Shown here one piece after another: positions 60,200 to 64,000 of a stretch of DNA of 64,000 bases. The DNA lies in the NCBI RefSeq assembly GCF_024397915.1, contig NZ_CP073347.1, positions 2,728,001-2,792,000 on the forward strand. The letters are read 5' to 3'. This DNA is from Marinobacterium rhizophilum. Lineage in GTDB: Bacteria; Pseudomonadota; Gammaproteobacteria; Pseudomonadales; Balneatricaceae. Position 1 is the stretch's first letter, and each line of letters starts with the position of its first letter. A program made the position numbers and the translations under genes. The notes below the pieces were generated by a model. That model was not told the DNA's origin. It saw nothing but the letters and a program-made list of their open reading frames with translations, and did not search any database.

Positions 60200-61405
60200 A
60201 TGACCGTTGCCTATATCTGCGACTATGTCCGCACCCCCATCGGCCGTTTCGGCGGTGCTCTGGCCAGCGTGCGCCCGGATGATCTCGGTGCCGTGCCGCT
60301 CAAGGCCCTGCTTGCACGTAACCCGCAGCTGGACCCCCAGGCCATCGACGATGTCATTTTTGGCTGTGCCAACCAGGCAGGCGAGGACAACCGCAACGTC
60401 GCGCGCATGTCGTCGCTGCTGGCCGGCTACCCGACCTCAGTAACCGGCACCACCATCAACCGCCTCTGTGGTTCGGGCATGGATGCGATCCTGATGGCGG
60501 CCCGCGCCATCAAGGCCGGCGAGGCGGACCTGATGATTGCCGGCGGCACCGAAAGCATGACCCGCGCCCCCTTCGTGATGCCCAAGGCCAGCAGTGCCTT
60601 CTCGCGCAGCAACGAGGTGCACGACACCACCATCGGCTGGCGTTTCATCAACCCGAAAATGAAAGCCGCCTACGGCGTCGACTCGATGCCGGAAACCGGT
60701 GAAAACGTTGCCGAGCAGTTCAATATCAGCCGTGCCGACCAGGACGCCTTTGCCCTGCGCTCCCAGCAGCGCGCCGCCAGGGCCCAGGCAGCCGGAATCT
60801 TTGCGCAAGAAATCGTGCCGGTGAGCATCCCGCAGCGCAAAAAGGACCCGATCCTGTTCAGCCAGGACGAGCACCCCCGCGCCGATACCACCGCCGAGAT
60901 TCTGGCCAGGCTCGGTACCCCCTTCCGGGCCAATGGCAGCGTTACCGCCGGCAACGCCTCCGGCGTCAATGACGGTGCCGCGGCGCTGATCATTGCTTCC
61001 GAGGATGCGGTGAAAAAATATGGCCTGACACCCATTGTCAAGATCCTCGGCGGCGCGACGGCCGGCGTGGAGCCGCGTATCATGGGCTTTGGGCCGGCGC
61101 CGGCGAGCCAGAAGCTGTGCCAGAAGCTCGGCATGAGCATCGACCAGTTCGACGTCATCGAGCTGAACGAGGCCTTTGCCTCCCAGGCCCTGGCCACCCT
61201 GCGAGACCTGGGCCTGGCGGACGACGCCGAGAACGTCAATCCCAACGGCGGCGCCATTGCCCTGGGCCACCCGCTGGGCGCCTCGGGTGCACGTATCACC
61301 GGCACGGCGGCGCTGGAACTCAAGCGCCGGGGCAAGCGCTTTGCGCTGGCCACCATGTGTATCGGTGTCGGCCAGGGCATCGCCATCGCGCTGGAAGCCA
61401 TCTGA
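60200..61405 (+). CDS. pcaF: 3-Oxoadipyl-CoA thiolase (PcaF)
   Basis: This 401-residue thiolase has the reactive cysteine in NRLCGSGMDAI, the histidine in GGAIALGHPLGASG and CIGVGQG near the C-terminus. PcaF-type features include the opening YICDYVRTPIGRFGGALASVR and a MAFVMPKA-like loop (here PFVMPKASSAF) that favours oxoadipyl-CoA. It yields succinyl-CoA and acetyl-CoA, ending the pathway. AGGAA lies before the ATG. The 43-bp hairpin array begins just after its stop. Confidence 0.95.
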   Translation: MTVAYICDYVRTPIGRFGGALASVRPDDLGAVPLKALLARNPQLDPQAIDDVIFGCANQAGEDNRNVARMSSLLAGYPTSVTGTTINRLCGSGMDAILMAARAIKAGEADLMIAGGTESMTRAPFVMPKASSAFSRSNEVHDTTIGWRFINPKMKAAYGVDSMPETGENVAEQFNISRADQDAFALRSQQRAARAQAAGIFAQEIVPVSIPQRKKDPILFSQDEHPRADTTAEILARLGTPFRANGSVTAGNASGVNDGAAALIIASEDAVKKYGLTPIVKILGGATAGVEPRIMGFGPAPASQKLCQKLGMSIDQFDVIELNEAFASQALATLRDLGLADDAENVNPNGGAIALGHPLGASGARITGTAALELKRRGKRFALATMCIGVGQGIAIALEAI

Positions 61406-61411
61406 CCGTCC

Positions 61412-61836
61412 AGCCGGGCAACTGACGACTGGAAGTGATCGTCGGTGTGCGAACAACCGGGTAACTGACGACTGGACGCGTCGTCGGTGTACGAACAACC
61501 GGGTAACTGACGACAGGAAGCGTCGTCGGTGTACGAACAACCGGGTAACTGACGACTGGAAGTGATCGTCGGTGTGCGAACAACCGGGTAACTGACGACT
61601 GGAAGTGATCGTCGGTGTGCGAACAACCGGGTAACTGACGACTGGAAGTGATCGTCGGTGTGCGAACAACCGGGTAACTGACGACTGGACGCGTCGTCGG
61701 TGTGCGAACAACCGGGTAACTGACGACAGGAAGCGTCGTCGGTGTACGAACAACCGGGTAACTGACGACAGGAAGCGTCGTCGGTGTGCGAACAACCGGG
61801 TAACCGGCGGCAGGAGGTCGCCGGTGTGCGAACAGG
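61412..61836. repeat. 42-43-bp tandem hairpin array in the pca operon, 10 units
   Basis: Units start at about 61412, then 61451, 61493, 61535, 61578, 61621, 61664, 61706, 61748 and 61790; lengths are 42 or 43, the last 40. Each contains GAACAACCGGGTAACTGAC, then a stem ACTGACGAC/GTCGTCGGT with an AGGAAGC or similar loop. In the last unit the stem becomes ACCGGCG/CGCCGGT, so pairing is kept by changes on both arms. There are no spacers. The array fills most of the gap between pcaF and pcaB, genes on the same strand, so it is probably transcribed. Confidence 0.92.
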
Positions 61837-61908
61837 AGATCCGCGCCCACCCGGTTTTCGTTACACTCAGGCTAACCCCCAATCCCTTTTACAGCGGCGA
61901 GACGCAGC

Positions 61909-63243
61909 ATGATCCAGGTATCCCCCTTCGACTCCGGCCTCTACCAGACCCTGCTGTCCGACACCGAGGCCGGCCGCTGGCTCAATGACCAGGCCCAGAT
62001 CAGGGCCATGCTCAGAGTCGAGGGAGAACTGGCCGAGGCCCAGGCCGAAGCCGGCCTGATTCCGGCTGAAGCCGCCAGTGCCATCGCCGCAGCGGCGGCC
62101 TCACTGGTACCTGATCCTGACAGCCTGGCGGCGGGCACAGCCTCTGCCGGCGTGCCGATCCCGGCGCTGGTCAAGGCACTGAAAGCGGCCCTGCCCGCCG
62201 AACAGGCGCGCTGGGTGCACTTCGGTGCCACCAGCCAGGATATCGTCGATACCGCGCTGGTGCTGAACTGCGCCGAGCTGATAACGCTGTTTGAAAGCCG
62301 CCTCAAGGCCATGATCACCGCCCTGGCGGACCTGGCCGACGCCCAGCGTGGCACTCTGGTGGCCGGGCGCACCCGCACCCAGCAGGCCGTGCCGATGAGT
62401 TTTGGCTTCAAGGTGGCACAGTGGCTCTCGCCACTGTTGCGCCAGCTGGAACGTCTTGAGGAACTCAAACCCCGGCTGCTGAAAACCCAGCTCGGCGGTG
62501 CCGTCGGCACCCTGGCCGCCATGGGCGACAAGGCCGATCTGTGCGGCCAGATACTGGCGCGCAGGCTCGGTCTGGGCTGCGGCAACAACTGGCATACCCA
62601 GCGCGACAGCCTGGTGGAGCTTTCCGGCTGGCTCGGTCTCTGCACCGGTGCCCTCGGAAAAATGTCCCAGGACTGGCTGCTCATGGCCCAGACCGAGGTC
62701 GGCGAAATTCGCTTCAGTAATGGTGGCGCCTCGTCCACCATGCCGCAGAAATGCAACCCGGTGAATGCCGAGATCATGCTGGCCATGGCACGGCACAACG
62801 CCGGTCTTGTCGGCCAGATGCACCAGGCCATGCTGCATGAGCACGAGCGCAGTGGCAGCAGCTGGGCACAGGAGTGGCTGCTGTTGCCGCAGCAACTGAT
62901 GAGCACCGCCGTCGCCCTGAAACACGGCCTCGACGCCATGGCACATATCGAGATCAACCCCACCCGCATGCTGCACAATCTCGGCGCCTTTAACGGCGTG
63001 ATCTACGCGGAAGCCGCCACCTTCGAACTGGCCCGCAGCATGCCCCGCGACCAGGCGGCCAGCCTGCTGAAACAGGCCTGCAGCGAGGCTATGTCAGGCG
63101 ATGCGCACCTGTTTGACCTTGTGGCCCGGCACAGCGGTGTGCAGCTGGACGTCACCCAGATGCAGCAGCGCCTGCTGAGCGATGGCGCCACCACTGCCTG
63201 GCTCGACGCCGTGCTGCAGCAGGCCCGCGCGCAACAGCCCTGA
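61909..63243 (+). CDS. pcaB: 3-Carboxy-cis,cis-muconate cycloisomerase (PcaB)
   Basis: This 444-residue fumarase/aspartase-superfamily protein has the signature SSTMPQKCNPVNAE and the FGATSQDIVDTALVL loop with catalytic threonine/serine residues; RTRTQQAVPMSFGFKVAQW is typical of PcaB. It turns carboxymuconate into 4-carboxymuconolactone, the substrate of the PcaC part of PcaL. GGCGAGA precedes the ATG. The array separates it from pcaF, and 61837-61908 may hold its own promoter. It is a good fit to PcaB and not to adenylosuccinate lyase. Confidence 0.93.
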   Translation: MIQVSPFDSGLYQTLLSDTEAGRWLNDQAQIRAMLRVEGELAEAQAEAGLIPAEAASAIAAAAASLVPDPDSLAAGTASAGVPIPALVKALKAALPAEQARWVHFGATSQDIVDTALVLNCAELITLFESRLKAMITALADLADAQRGTLVAGRTRTQQAVPMSFGFKVAQWLSPLLRQLERLEELKPRLLKTQLGGAVGTLAAMGDKADLCGQILARRLGLGCGNNWHTQRDSLVELSGWLGLCTGALGKMSQDWLLMAQTEVGEIRFSNGGASSTMPQKCNPVNAEIMLAMARHNAGLVGQMHQAMLHEHERSGSSWAQEWLLLPQQLMSTAVALKHGLDAMAHIEINPTRMLHNLGAFNGVIYAEAATFELARSMPRDQAASLLKQACSEAMSGDAHLFDLVARHSGVQLDVTQMQQRLLSDGATTAWLDAVLQQARAQQP

Positions 63244-63285
63244 CAGCCCCCTTAAACCGATTGAGCCGTTGCCACGGAGGCACCC

Positions 63286-64000
63286 ATGCTGGCTGTACTG
63301 TCCACCACCGCGCCGATCTTTCTGCTGATCGCGCTGGGCTTTATCGCGGTACGCACACGCCTGATGCCCGGCGATGCCATCCCCGGGCTTGGCCGGCTGG
63401 TCATGTATATCGCCATGCCAGCGCTGATCTTCAGCACCCTCACCCGAATGGAATTCGGCGAAGTGATCGACTCCACCTATTTGCTGGTCTACGGCCTGGG
63501 GTCGGCGCTGGCACTGGCGGCGGGTATTGGCCTGAGCATGCTGCTGTTTCGCGACTCCATTGCCGCAGGCGGGGTAAAGGGCATCGGCATGGCGATGTCA
63601 AACAGTGCCTTTATCGGCTATCCGGTGCTGATACAGGTCTTCGATGACCCGCCCACCAATGCCTTCGCCATGGGCCTGATGGTCGAGAACATGCTGATTC
63701 TGCCGCTGGCCCTGGTACTGATCGAGTACGGAGTGGGGCGCCAGAATGGCACCACCCTGGCCAGTGCCTGGAAATCGGTAATTATACGGGTGATGAAAAA
63801 TCCGCTGATCATCGCCATTGTCGCCGGCCTTATAGCCTCGGCCCTGGAACTGCAACTGCCGGCGGTTGTTGATCAGAGTCTTGGCATGCTGGCCGGCGTC
63901 GCCGCACCGATCGCCCTGTTCGTGGTGGGCGGCTCCCTGGTGAACAGCTCGCTGCGCGGCAATGTGTCGGAAATCGGCCTGGTGGTGGTGGGCAAGTTGG
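63286..64000 (+). CDS. AEC-family membrane transporter, 3' truncated
   Basis: The 238 visible residues show repeated hydrophobic segments typical of the auxin efflux carrier family: MLAVLSTTAPIFLLIALGF, MYIAMPALIFSTL, GMAMSNSAFIGYPVL and ALFVVGGSL. It continues past the window end; a full member is about 310 residues. GGAGG lies before the ATG, 42 bp after pcaB, so it belongs to the pca transcript. It may export or import an aromatic acid or malonate-like compound; the substrate is unproven. Confidence 0.88.
   Translation, partial: MLAVLSTTAPIFLLIALGFIAVRTRLMPGDAIPGLGRLVMYIAMPALIFSTLTRMEFGEVIDSTYLLVYGLGSALALAAGIGLSMLLFRDSIAAGGVKGIGMAMSNSAFIGYPVLIQVFDDPPTNAFAMGLMVENMLILPLALVLIEYGVGRQNGTTLASAWKSVIIRVMKNPLIIAIVAGLIASALELQLPAVVDQSLGMLAGVAAPIALFVVGGSLVNSSLRGNVSEIGLVVVGKL

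Noticed and set aside
60437..61882. A long minus-strand frame with RRFLSSVTRLF-type repeats
   Set aside because: It is the complement of the 42-43-bp array and of pcaF. Its repeating peptide reflects the DNA repeat, not a protein.
1..64000. tRNA, rRNA or riboswitch genes
   Set aside because: No cloverleaf, rRNA core or known riboswitch pattern was recognised by eye. A covariance-model search would be needed to exclude them fully.

Overview
The window is a gene-dense, GC-rich chromosomal segment from a gammaproteobacterium. The fadBA pair, the BraC/LivH-type amino acid ABC system, the GbcA/GbcB-type Rieske proteins and the choline-sulfatase locus all resemble versions from Pseudomonas and marine Oceanospirillales-like bacteria, so a marine or saline habitat is likely. 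The exact genus cannot be read from the sequence. No rRNA, tRNA, CRISPR array or intact transposase was found.

Region 1 (1-8.3 kb) holds the end of an FMN 2-hydroxy-acid oxidase, a TRAP transporter (dctPQM), an exported metallo-beta-lactamase-fold hydrolase, and pobA divergent from its AraC-type activator pobR. A 12-unit tandem repeat and a MITE-like element follow pobR. Region 2 (8.3-17.4 kb) holds a 7TMR-DISM diguanylate cyclase, a choline-sulfate locus (betC, a ProX-type binding protein, a LysR regulator), two short-chain dehydrogenases and a second LysR paralogue. Region 3 (17.5-31 kb) is a quaternary-amine uptake and breakdown locus. It contains MmgE/PrpD, ProXWV, an EamA exporter and a GbcA-like Rieske oxygenase on the minus strand, then a LysR gene and a DapA-like, ALDH, FAD oxidase and GbcB-like reductase operon on the plus strand. 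Region 4 (31.6-42 kb) is a fatty-acid beta-oxidation block, all on the minus strand. Region 5 (42.2-46.6 kb) has a tandem universal stress protein and a YCF48/RND exporter pair. Region 6 (47-51.9 kb) is livKHMGF. Region 7 (52-64 kb) is the protocatechuate branch: quiC divergent from pcaQ, then pcaL(DC)-pcaH-pcaG-BKACE-pcaI-pcaJ-pcaF, a 10-unit hairpin repeat, pcaB and a truncated AEC permease.

Together, 4-hydroxybenzoate (PobA) and dehydroshikimate (QuiC) feed protocatechuate, which PcaHG, PcaB, PcaL, PcaIJ and PcaF take to succinyl-CoA and acetyl-CoA. Choline sulfate and another N-methylated compound are handled by regions 2-3. The least explained parts are the region 3 pathway, a shared AAC-N5-GTT operator-like motif that ties its promoters together, the BKACE gene inside the pca operon, two hairpin-forming tandem arrays placed directly after stop codons, a MITE with visible 4-bp target duplications, and a 27-codon duplication of the dctQ tail used as a coupling bridge.
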